64,000 nucleotides of DNA, taken from NCBI GenBank assembly GCA_030847615.1, contig JAUMIR010000004.1:227768501-227832500 (forward strand), given 5' to 3'. The stretch comes from Gambelia wislizenii. Lineage: Eukaryota; Chordata; Lepidosauria; Squamata; Crotaphytidae. Both the position numbers and the translations under genes were made by a program. The notes beneath the pieces were generated by a model that saw only the letters and a list, made by a program, of their open reading frames with translations, made no database searches and was not told the DNA's origin. This document shows, one piece after another, positions 33,526-45,500 of the stretch. Within the stretch, counting starts at the first letter, position 1; each line of letters begins with the position of its first letter.

Positions 33526-36500
33526 CTAGGGGAAAAGCAAACAGGTACTTGAGACATCACTAATGCTAGGCTTAAGGATATTTTAATTGCAAGCAGATGC
33601 TGTTACGCTAAGAGAAACTCAATCCACGGCTGAAGCTGGCCCATGCCATTTAAATTCTCTTTCTACACCCATTTCCTTCAGTCACTAAAACCATCAGATT
33701 AAATTACTGTGTAGGAGGTGACTGAACTTCACTTTCACGCTACAGTAATTATGAAACATAAAGATAATTTTAGGAAGTCAATAACATTACTGGGAATACT
33801 TCATTACAATACATTAATCTCACGAATAGTTCATATACCAGTGGCTGAGACCCACTGCACCAAAACAGAGTACTTTAGGGAATAAAGAATATTCTCCAAT
33901 TTTCTCATTCATATTGAGAAACCCTGTGCAGATTTCTGTGAAAACTCTGTGAAGGGTTTTTCCACCAAAACATTCATGAAATTTTCATAGAAGTCCCCAA
34001 AAGATGTTCAAAAAACTCTCAAAAAACTCATTTAGTGCTTTGCAGTATGCAAATTAACTGATTAACAAACAGTAGAAATGAAAAAAGGGGGGGTCTTGTG
34101 CTAATATATTGCTGTATGCAGTATATTCGTGTATACGTAGATTGCAGGTTTTAGGGCAAAAAATACAGATTTTGATACAACCCGTGGATAAGCCAAGGAT
34201 AAAACTTTCAGGCTCTGCACAGGGCTCCGTCGATCCATTCTTCAGAGTGCCACTGCTGCCTCAGGGGGCCAGCCGCCCCTGGTCGCCTCTGCCATTTTCC
34301 CACTCAGGCATTCAGAAAGGCCTTTCACCACTCTACTAAGAGAAGGGGATGGTTCCCTTTTTGATAAAAGGTAAGGTACAGTATTAACTCTTATCAAAAA
34401 ATGAACTATCCCTTCTCTGAGGTGAGACTTGATCCTAAAAGTGTTGACTCCCTCTACTCTCTCTGTTGTAGCAATGTGTCTAGCCTTTTTGAATGCCTGG
34501 GCATTCTGTGTTCCCCCAAAGGAGCACAGAGAGAATGGGGGAAGGTAGGTGCTTCTTTCAGGTTCTCCCAGGACAGACTAAGTTCTTGCCTTTTGCCATT
34601 CCCTCCATGTTGCAGGATATGGGCCCAGCCCCACACGTCCCTCACTCAAGCAGGATGACATGGGAAGAGGGTGGATGGATGGCGTGCAGATCTCTGGGGC
34701 AAAAGGTGGGGGGGAGACTACAAACACACATACACAGACAGAGCCACAAATGGTGGGACACTGGAGATACCCAAGAGACAGACTTCAGGTGTGGGAAACC
34801 ACCCTGAAAAGAGGTGGATACAGCAGGGGCGCACGGGTGCATTTGGGAAAGGAGAGTGGAACAGGGAGGGGGAATATTCTAGAGCTGTGGAAAAAGAAGC
34901 AGAATCAATACCCCCAATAAGAAAAGCCAGAGGGTTTGGTGGGCTTTTGAAATGGGGATGGGGTGGCAAGTGCAAAGGGAGCATTTGTGATGGTTTATCA
35001 AATGAAAACACAGAGTGACTAAAGTGAGAAGTGTTTTTTTCTTTCTTTCCCCACCTCAACCTACACTTTCATAATGCCAGAACTACTAAGGGTCACTGAA
35101 GAAATTAATTGAAGGGAAACCCCAAAAAAGTCCCTCACCCTGAGTGTGTGCAAAGATATGTGGAGATAGTGATAAGATAGAGATAAGACAGGAATCTTAC
35201 TCCATATAGGAGTAATGGGTCCTTATTAAGCCCAGACCCATTTAGGCCATGTGCATGTTCCCTTATCCCCTCACTTGGAAAGGAAGGGTGGATGGAGGGA
35301 GCGGGAGGGATGGAGGGAGCGGGAGGAAGGGTGGGTGATGGGCAAGTCTCCAGAGCCGACTGGGGGAGGGGAGTAGGGCAGAGCTGGGGGGGGGCAGGTA
35401 GGAGTACAGTAGAGGGGGTTGGTGCTTTTAAAAGGCTTTCCAAGGACAGACTAAGGCGAGAGCTTAGTCCATCTAGGGAGAGCCTAAAAGCACTGACACG
35501 CGCGCGCACACTGCCATAGCAGGGAACTGCCAAAGAGCTGCCTCTGCAGCCATTTTTACAAGCAGGCATTACAGAAGGCCAGAAGCAGCACCCAGGCGAA
35601 CACAGATAATACACACTGACCAGTGTTTAAGACAACCCAGGGTTTGGGGGTTGATTTTTTTTGGCATTTTTTTTTTAATTATACACCAGTGTATATGGTA
35701 CTTCTCTGCAAAGCAATTAGTCACAGTGTTACCCTGAAGAGAAATAGATCCTAGTGTGTTGAACAGGCTGTCACAGGATTGTGTTCTCCGGAAAAGTATT
35801 CAATTCTAACTAAACTATTATACATATAATGGACTCTTTTATCCACCCATCAAGAAAACTTAGGAAATTTTGACAATGGAATAAAAATTCAGTTAAACGT
35901 TTAATAAGTAGAGAAAAGAGGGCAGACTGTAGTAGGAACAATTCAGATAATTATGCAATTGAGATCTCAAAACACAGGAGGGTATAAAATCCAGTAAATT
36001 TGTTTTTTATCTAGGTTTCTTCAACCTGACATAGGCTGGAAGGTAGCTATGGGACTCTACTTGTTTCTTCCTGACTTGCGGATGTTTGTCTGCAGTTCTG
36101 CTCTATCTACTCTACCTGGTACCTTTTATTCATTCTCTGCTCAGTCTCTTTCCTCTTGAGTTTAAGCCAAGCCTACATTTTTAAAAATAGGGACGACGAT
36201 GCACATAGAAGTACAGTCTCATGAAGGCTGCTTTAAATTACTCCTACATGTCAAAGATTGTATGGATAGCAACTTGTTCTGTACACCAGCACAGTTGTCC
36301 TGACACCAAAGCACAAATAGAGGAATGTAAGAACTCACCCCAGGAGTTATTCACAAATTGGACTGCAGCTTTTTTAACTTTACTTTTCTTGTTTTCAACA
36401 GAAAAATACTGGTTTGCTGAAAAGAAAAATGGGTAATTTAAACAAACTATGCAAGCAGATGATTATATATTCTGCAGATACATCAGGCAGAAGTCACATT

Positions 36501-39500
36501 ACCGGTAGTTCGGTTAGAGCCTGCTCCGTACATATGCCTTTGTATGAAGTCTTTGGCTTTTTGCTGTTGTCGGTTTGTTAAACTCTGGTCTTTTAATCGC
36601 ACTGCCATGTAACTTTCTTGGAGCCTAATAATAAAGGAAAGGGTTAGACATTGTGTTATCCCTTGCCTTACTGGAGCAGAACTGCATTTTGAATGTTTTA
36701 GCCAAACAATTTTCAACTTCCTGAAATACACTATTTTCTTATTAATGCAACTTATCGGGTTTTCCCATGTATTAAGCAATTTTCACTTAGGTTTAGAATC
36801 AAAGTTAATCACTTTACTTTGAAGAATTAGCTTTTCAGCGTTAAAAAGTGATTTCTTACTAGGCACAGCTTACCACTGCTACACCATTTCTGATGCCTGG
36901 CTCACACATGGTACTACCTCACAAAAGACAGTTTGTAAGACTGTGGGACTGTCATCAATATGAAGTTATAAGCCTTTGTGTTAAAGAGGACTAGACAACA
37001 TGTGGCCTTCCAGATGTTGCTGAATTGCAGCTCTCATCAGCCATAGCCAATTATGGGAATTCACAGGGTCATTAGGATCACACAAGTTGCCTACCCTGGT
37101 GGAAGCAGATGCCTCCGCTTGGACAGTATATATGTGGTCACAAATGGACACAGTTGTGCCTCAATTTCAAGCCTACACCGCCACAGAAATTATTTCATAT
37201 AAAATTGTAGATGTTGCCACCATATCTTCCATCTGTCTCCTTATAATAACATTTCAGAACTACTGTTCTAGATTGTAACATAAACCTGCATAATGCAGCC
37301 TTTCGTTACAGTGCCTTTAATGGTTTCACTTGATGTATAGACACCAATTAAATAGTTGCAATGGGGATAGGTATAGCAGGGAAATCAAATGTGCTCAGAA
37401 TGAATTAAGGGGCTTTCCTTACCACAATGTAATATACTAAGTAAGGACTACTAAGCCATACCTAGTTTTCAGTATTTCTTTTTCACTGTCTTCATTTGAA
37501 TCTTCTTTATCATGTTCACTTTCAGACTCATTTTCAACATTCTGATCTGTTAACAATTTGATACATTAAAGACTTTACACTTCACAGTTACTGTTGGGAC
37601 ATCATAAAGAGTTTTGAGCTATACTTTTTAAGAGTGCTAAATATCAAGTACCAAAAATCAGATTACACAAAGGTAAAAACATAATGCCTCTTATAGTCAG
37701 CATACTGTTTCATTGGCAGATACAAATACAAAACACACAACAGTAGTAATATAACATAGAACAGAATTTTAAACATACCTTGCTGTGCTTTATCAGGCAG
37801 CTGTTCTTTACTAGAGAAAGAAAAGCTATATTTAAGGAGCCATTTATAAACCAATTAATAAGCAATTACTTATGTGTTCAGGAAGGTATTCAGGAAGTGT
37901 GCATTTTTTGTTCCGAGTACACATTGCAAGTATAGTTAATAGCTGTGCTTGCCCATCATGGGTGTAATCGGAACACCAAGCAATGAAGGCTTTTGCAGGT
38001 GTCTAAGAACTATACACACAACTCGCACATGAATACAGATAAAGTTCAAATTAAAAATAATTATGCTCTCTTTTGAATGTGGACAAAAACTTGACTATGC
38101 TCTATGGCACTTTGTTCATTAAAAGCAGCAGTTGCCATGGAAATGGAAAACAAGTAAAAAAGGCTGGGTCAAGCAAATCACCATTTCTCTGGACTATAGC
38201 CAAAGGCAGCATAGAGTTTAATTAATTTAAAGCTGGAAAATTTATTTCTGCTCTACTACCTACTTGGCTTACCTCTTCTGTGCTGATGAAGCCAACTCCT
38301 CTAACACACTGGCAGGAAGCAGCTTTCTTTTCTAAAATGAATGATGATGATGATTACAATATTCATTTATATCCTGCCTTTCTCTCAATAATGAGACAAA
38401 AAGCAGCTAACAGCATATTTAAAACAATATAGATTAAAACTATGCAAAATGTTCAATAAAAGTATAAATATAAGTTATTTTTAAAAATTAAACAATTTAT
38501 ATTAAGAACTATAAACATTAAAATATTAAAATACATTAAAAGATTACACACAAACCGTAAAAACAGCACCACACAGCATTAAAAGCTGTGATATTTACTG
38601 TATAAGTGAAGACTATTTGCAGACAATAATTATCATCTCTCTGATAACAACACTAATTGCACACCCAGTCTTCAACTGAAAGTTTTGATTATTGCTAACA
38701 TATGTTTAGGGATTGAGAGATTGGTATCTCGCCATGTTTCATCTTGTAAGAAGAAAAATACATTTCATGTGAAAATAATTCATTTGGGCTTTGCTCTTTT
38801 GTGGCTTGCTAGTCTATGTGCAAAATTGTTGCATAAGGGTTCAAGATGACCTAGATTAAATCCAGGAGAACTCTTATCATGGGGAAAGGGGACATGTGTT
38901 ATTTTCAATATTTATGACTTCTGCTACACCAAGTCCACCCAAGGCAGCACTACACACAAACACACACACAGAGAGAGTAACATTACAAATGATTTCAAGA
39001 AATGCAAACTCAAGAATTCTGGTTCGTTGTAATGTCCAAACCCACCCAGTGTTAGAATCATACTTCACTTTTAAATGTTGAGATTTGGGAGAACCAGAAA
39101 AATTGGACTGCAGATACATTTGCATGTTACCAAGATGCATAGTTTTTTCATATAAGTATACACAAGTATATCAAGCGCTGCACAACATGATACAACCAAA
39201 TGTAGGTGTATGAAATTTTAGTGTACTGATTCTAGAACATACCAATATGTAACCGCTCAAGTGGTCGTGGTACCCTGTCCCTCCAGATGCTTCAGCTCCC
39301 CAAATCCTATACCATTGGTCATGTGGTTTGGGGCATCTGATCATTGGTCCAAAACAGCCAAAGGATGAGAATTTCCCCACTCCAGTTCCCTGCTACAAAG
39401 CTACCACAACTAACAAGCAGACGCGATAGAACATTATTTATTACCTTTTGCTCCTTAAACAGTTCTTCTCTATGTTGTCTTTTTTTTTTTAAGATAGCCT

Positions 39501-42500
39501 TTTCTCTGAGAAGAAAAGGAAAAAAAGTCAATGTATATTGTTTCATTGGTACAAAATGCTGTCTATATACAGGCTTAAAGAATGTACTGTAGCACCATTA
39601 ACCTTACTTAAAACTTGTTGGCAGTTCTGCATTCCCAAGACAGAGCAGAGTTTTTAAGCTTACTTTTAAGAAGTGCTCAGCTGCAGTTTTCATTCCGAAA
39701 TCCCCAAGTAAGTAGTTTATTAGTATCGTAGTTGTGATTTTTACAAAAGTAGCCTTTACCTTGCCAGTTCTCAATAGTAGTTAGACTTGTTACTTTTTCA
39801 TCACTGAAAGCTACAAAACATACTCTAGCCCCATCCATCTTGTCAACCCCACAAAACAGTATTTGAACCATGTGATATTTCTCTTCCATTATTTAGTTAC
39901 AGCCTACACTCCTGAAACTATAAAAGTACAGTCGTCCCTTCCTATTTACGACTTTCCCTTTAGCGGTTTTGTGTATTCACAGACCAGCGCCCCCCCCCTG
40001 TTCTCTCGTCCCCTCATCATCCCCTCCTGGCTCCACCATTTGCCGCCCTTACCCGCTCTCCTGCCCCCGCTGCAGCTTTGGCTGCCCCCCCCCTCCCGGG
40101 ACTGCAGCAACAGCAGCACCACCACCACCAGCTGCCCCGCACTGGGTGGGTGGGTGGGCAGGTGGAGGTGCACAGCAGTGTGGTGATGGTAGCAGGGCTC
40201 TCTTGCCCCTGCTGTGGCTTTTGCCACCTCCCCTCCCACCCAGCCTCAGCTTTTCACCTGAGGAGGGGAAGGGGAAAGTGTGTGTGTGTGTGTGTTTCGA
40301 GGAGGTGTATCTGCCTCTCCTCCGGCGCCTTCAGGCCACCCTGGAAAAAATGGACGGGCTCCTTTCTTTTCTTCCTTCCTCCCTCCCTCCTTTCCTCTCC
40401 TTCTTACTTCTCCTCACCCTCCAGCGTCTTGGGTGGGCTTTGTCCTCCCTGGACACCCACTCAAGCATTTGGTGCCTGTGCCTAGCCGCCTCTGCTGATG
40501 TGCTGCTCCTCCTCCTCCTCTTCCTCCGGAGTGCCCCTTCTCTTGGCCAGGGTTGGCGCAGGGCAGTGGCAGGCCCTGGGTGCCACAGCGGGGCCGCAGC
40601 AGGTAGGCAAGCAACCAAGGGAGGAAGGAAGGAAGGAGGTAGCGATCACACGGGCGGGCATGGAGATGCCGCTGGAGACCAGGCATGGGGCAACAAGCAG
40701 GCCAGCCAGTTGCTTGGTTTTAGCCGGCTGGGAAGAAGGGCCCTGGTTCACTAGCATAGCAGGCAAGAAGGAGCTGGTGATGGGTAGGAAGGGAGGAGGG
40801 CATTTTGAGGGGCACACCGGGATGGGGGGACATTAGAAGAGCCCCACTGGGGGTGGGAGAGTCTGGGTGGTCTCAGGTGGAAGATCCTGGAGGAGGAGGA
40901 GAAGGGGGAGCAAGGTGACAACAGCAGCGCTGGTCTGGGGAGGGAGGGGGTCTCGTTGCTATTTCTACTTTCCAGCAGCCAAGCGCTCTACAATCCGGAG
41001 TGCTGGTGAGGACATGCCACACCACATTGGAGCTGGTCAGAAAATAAGAAGCTGTGGCAGTGGGGAGGGGTGAGGAATATTTTTTATTTGCGGGTTTTTT
41101 ACTTTCGCGGTGGTGCTCCACCCCTAGCCCCCATGAATGGGAAGGGACAACTGTAGCTAGAACCTTTGTAGCATTATATTTTGTTAACTTACCACAGTAA
41201 TGTAAAGAAGTTAGATTTTCACTGGGGAAAAGGACTAATTACAAGTAACTAGCTGTTTATAATTTGTTAATCTGAACCTCTAGGCCATAAGAAAAGCAAC
41301 TGAAGCTGTAGACATGTCTGGTATCGTTGGTCAGTATGCAATGAAAGGCAGGGTAGGGGTCAGAATATATGTCTCCATATCCAGGCACTTCACTTTTGCA
41401 GTACAGTATGCAGTAAATAATTTCAATAATGTAACTATAAATGTACAATTTTGTCACACAAAAAGCTGCATTGTCTATGGTGGGAGAGATCTAGTGAGAG
41501 TCAAAAGGCCCACCACATATGTCTTATTAGCAAAAGAGTCTCTGTCCCTGAGTTAAGAAAAGTAGTTGGGGGGAAAAGGAAGATGACTATTTACTTTTCT
41601 GTAACAGTTACAACTCCATGTGTTGAAAAGAAAAAGAATTCAGACATCGTTTGAACACAGACATTCTGGTTAAGAATCATTTATAATATCAAACATCTAT
41701 ATGTTTACTTTATTTGAAAAGCTGCCAAGAAACCTCCATGTCAAGGCACTTCAATGAGAATTCAAGGAAGATGAAAATAAACCCAAGATGGAATCATGTG
41801 GCCCTCCAGATGTTGGACTACAACTCCCTGCTTTCTTCACCTCCAACTGTGCAGACTAGGACTCCTGGGAGTTGTACGTCAAAAGCATCTGAAGGACTGC
41901 ATGATTTCCACCCCTGCTCTTGATGAGACTCACAGTAATCCTTTCTCCCACAGCGGCTCTATGGATTGTGTTATCTTCTACTGCACAATAAGCAGAACTT
42001 TGTTAAACAAGAGTGTGTGTGTGGATGAATCAATCAAAGAGTACCTCTGAGACTGATTTATTTTAGTATGAGCTTTTGTGCATACCAATCCAGAAATTCT
42101 CATAATAAAATAAATAGGTCTCAAAGGTATCACTTGACCCCTTCATCCCTACTCTTTTCCATTTAATACTGAAAAAGACTAATGCAGCTCTTTTTAAAAA
42201 GTTAGATTTCTAAAGCTGAAAGGGGGCATCACAACACTTAACCATGTAATTAAAAACCTGAGGTGTCTGTATGCTTCATTTCCTAATTATTTAAGGTTAT
42301 TAATTATAATAACAAGAGAGAGCCAGAGTGGGTTAGTGGTTTAAGTGTTGGATTATAACTCTGGAGACCAGAGGATTGTCTCTAGAGGGTGAAAATAATT
42401 CTAACTGAATTTGCCAGGAATACCTTTTGTTCCAACAAGATCTTGCAGTGATTCACCTTATTCAGATGGCGGGGGGGGGGGGGAGGAGGACAAAAATTAT

Positions 42501-45500
42501 CGGGCCTTTGCAGCTTTCTGTGAAGTTTTTAAAATAATGTGTGGAAATGCGCATTACCACTCATTTGAACAACCTATTTGCATTGCAGTGCATTCTCAGC
42601 AAGGGTAGAAGTGGAAAGCTGATTGGTTGGACGTGCGTGGGGGGGGGCAGGCTTTTTGAAAACGAAGTGTCTGGAAGCCCCATTTTGGAGTTTCATGTTG
42701 CTGATTGTGTGCTTTTTTGCTATACTAAGGGGACCAAACAGCTTTTTAAAGCAGAAGGTACCTTTGATTTGCAGTTTTTTTAAAAAAACTGTGCAGCAGC
42801 AACAACTTGTGGAGAATAATAACGTAATTCACTCATTGCCACCATGTTGATTCATAGGCATGGGTGCACATGAACTTCAGACACAGACAGCTTTGCATAC
42901 CAGCGATTTTGCCAAAGGACCATGGAGCCAAAAGAACACTGCTGTGATTTTGTGCTAATGCACAGCAATCCACATTATATCTTCTCATCTAGACAACCCC
43001 TAGGATTCGAATCCCTGCTCGGCCATGGAAACCCACTGGATGGCCTTGGATAAGTCACACTCTCTCAGCCCCAGAGAAAGGCAAACTCCCTCTCACCAAA
43101 TCTTACCTAAAAAGAGCAACCCTGTGACAAGTTTGCCTTAGGGTCATCATAAATTGGAAACAACTTGAAGGCACACAAAAACAACAATAAAATAGATGGC
43201 CCACTATTTTCCTATAAAAGAAAGCCATTTTGTCCTCTCAACACCCCGCCCCCCGCTATTTCTCTTAAATTCTCGCTAGAGGTGTAGGCATAGAAAAATA
43301 CAGTACGACCCCTATATCTGTGGGGAATTGCTTCCGGGGGGAGGGGCGTGGATAATGAAATCTGCAGATAATAGCAAATGGCCCCTGTTGCCATTCCCGC
43401 CACAGGAGTGATTCTGGAGGGCAATGGGAAGCGAGATTCACCCCTTCCCTCCCTCCCCAGCCCCCCCCCCCGCAGTCACCATCCACGGGTAATTGAATCA
43501 GTGGATGGCAAATCAGTGGATGCAGGGGTGCTACTGTAGTTATATTTTGTGAAATGTTCAAGGAGGGAATCGGTGAGGACGAATTTTATTTATCCATTCA
43601 TTTATTTGATTTATATGCTGCCTTTCTCCCAGAATGGGACCCAAGGTGGTTCACAACACATAAAAATACAGCAGGACCCCCTTATCCATTGAGGCTTGGT
43701 TCTGGGGGGGCGTGGATACTGAAAACTGTGGATAATAACAAACACCATTGAAAATAATGGGACTTCCAGTTTAAAATATCATAGAGTTGCCCTGGATGAC
43801 CTAAAAATTGCTAGAGAGGACACATTTTCTAGGAAGACTATGGTAGGTGTGCTGTTTTGTGTCCCAGGAATAACTGAAACAGTGGATAATTGTGATGCCA
43901 GGCTTCTTCCTAGTGGTGCGGGGGCCTTTCCTATTCCACCGCTGCCACCAAAAATATGTGGTGACCCGTACATGGTCAACCCACCACCTTAACACTCTGG
44001 CTTTAGGGTGGCAGTCCTGTGGGTTCTCTTGCATTCCACTACTGCCCTCAAAAGAATGTGTGTAGCACCAACCACTTTCTATTGGGACAGCCCTTTGTGT
44101 CCCTGATATCAGGTAGCGTGGTTTAAATTAAACGGAGGCCAAGCAGCTTTAAACTCTAACAAACGTTTATTGAAAAATATAAAATAAATAAACTGTAGTT
44201 GAGTATTAAAGTTGTTAATCTTCTTAAGGCTTAGTTACATCAGATTCCTTTTAAAATAATAACATCAATCTAGACACACGAGCACTACTAACTCAGGCAC
44301 AAAGTCCTAAATCCCCTTTATATACTTGACTTGTTCTGAGCCTCTCCCTATTAGACTCTCCAAGTCTATTCAGTCCCTCTCTGGACCCTTAAGACCCTTC
44401 TGTGGTCGTCAGACTGAAAAGTTCCCTCAGGAACTCGAAGAGCACACCCTCCCTTCGGTGTAACTCTTTCTTTCCAGTCAAACCTCAAAACAACTACCCC
44501 CCACTCACTCTCTGTCAGGCCTTTTTATAGCCATGCCCAGCTGCCTTCCTATTGGCTGGGTACCTGCTGCTCTGAGATTGGCTAAAAGAGCTGTCTTTTC
44601 ATCACAATAATGAATCAGTAGATACAGGGGTCCTACTGTACAATTAAAAATACGGTTGTCCCTTCATATTCTCTGGGGTTTGGTTCCAGGACCCCCCGTA
44701 GATACCAAAATCTGAATACTCAAGTCCCTTTATATGCAATGGCATAGCAAAATGGTGTCGCTTATATAACATGGCAAAATCAATCTTTGCTTTTTTTGAT
44801 TATTATTTTTTAAAGACTATTTTCAAGCTGTGAATACTTAAATCCGTATATACGGAGGGACAACTGTACAACAATTAAAAATTAAAAGCAGTTAAAATCC
44901 TGATAATTTAAAATTATACATAAAGCATAGAAAAGTTAAAAGAATAAAAAACTATAAACACAACAATAAAATGTGAAGTTGAAGGCTTTCACAGCCGGCA
45001 TCCATAGGTTTCCTTGGTTTTTTTCTGGGCTGTGAGGCCGTGTTCTGGAAGAGTTTCTTTCTGACGTTTTGCCTGCATCTGTGGCCGGCATCCTCAGAGA
45101 ATGGTTGGGTAGGAGTATGTGTGGAGTTTATATGCTGTGAACCCCTGTTGGGGAGGATATGTAAATTTGTGTAACTGAATGGTTAGTTTCTGGGTAAAAT
45201 TCTTTTATGTAAAAAAGGGAGAGGAAGAATTTAAAAATCTACTGGCCTACCGTACACGGATGTCATGAGGTCTGCCAGGTGTTTTTTGGGAAGTTTTTTA
45301 ATGGTGTATGTTACACCAGATACAGCTAGTTTATTTGTATTTTGTTTTGAAAACTTCTCTGAAGATGCCAGCCACTGATGCAGGTGAAACATCAGAAAGA
45401 AACTATTCCAGAACACGGCCTCACAGCCTGGAAAAAAACCAAGGAAAATCTATAGATGCTGGCTGTGAAAGCCTCCGACTTCACATGTAGATGCACCTTT

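Larger units (their letters stand above)
43580..44970 (-). mobile_element. L2-like LINE 3' end, reverse, with nested insertions
   Basis: The sequence ttgatttatatgctgccttt, tctcccagaatgggacccaa marks the reversed L2-type end. Its A-rich interior is interrupted by MITEs at 43669-44638 and 44653-44866. With them removed it reads on smoothly (acataaaaata, caattaaaaata, caacaattaaaaattaaaag). Confidence 0.6.

Noticed and set aside
35135..35614. 159-residue minus-strand protein
   Set aside because: Pro/Ser-rich reading of a purine-rich repeat inside the 34109 element.
39969..40754. 261-residue Pro-rich protein
   Set aside because: Lies wholly within a TA-flanked MITE core, low complexity, competing frames of similar length, no recognisable domain.
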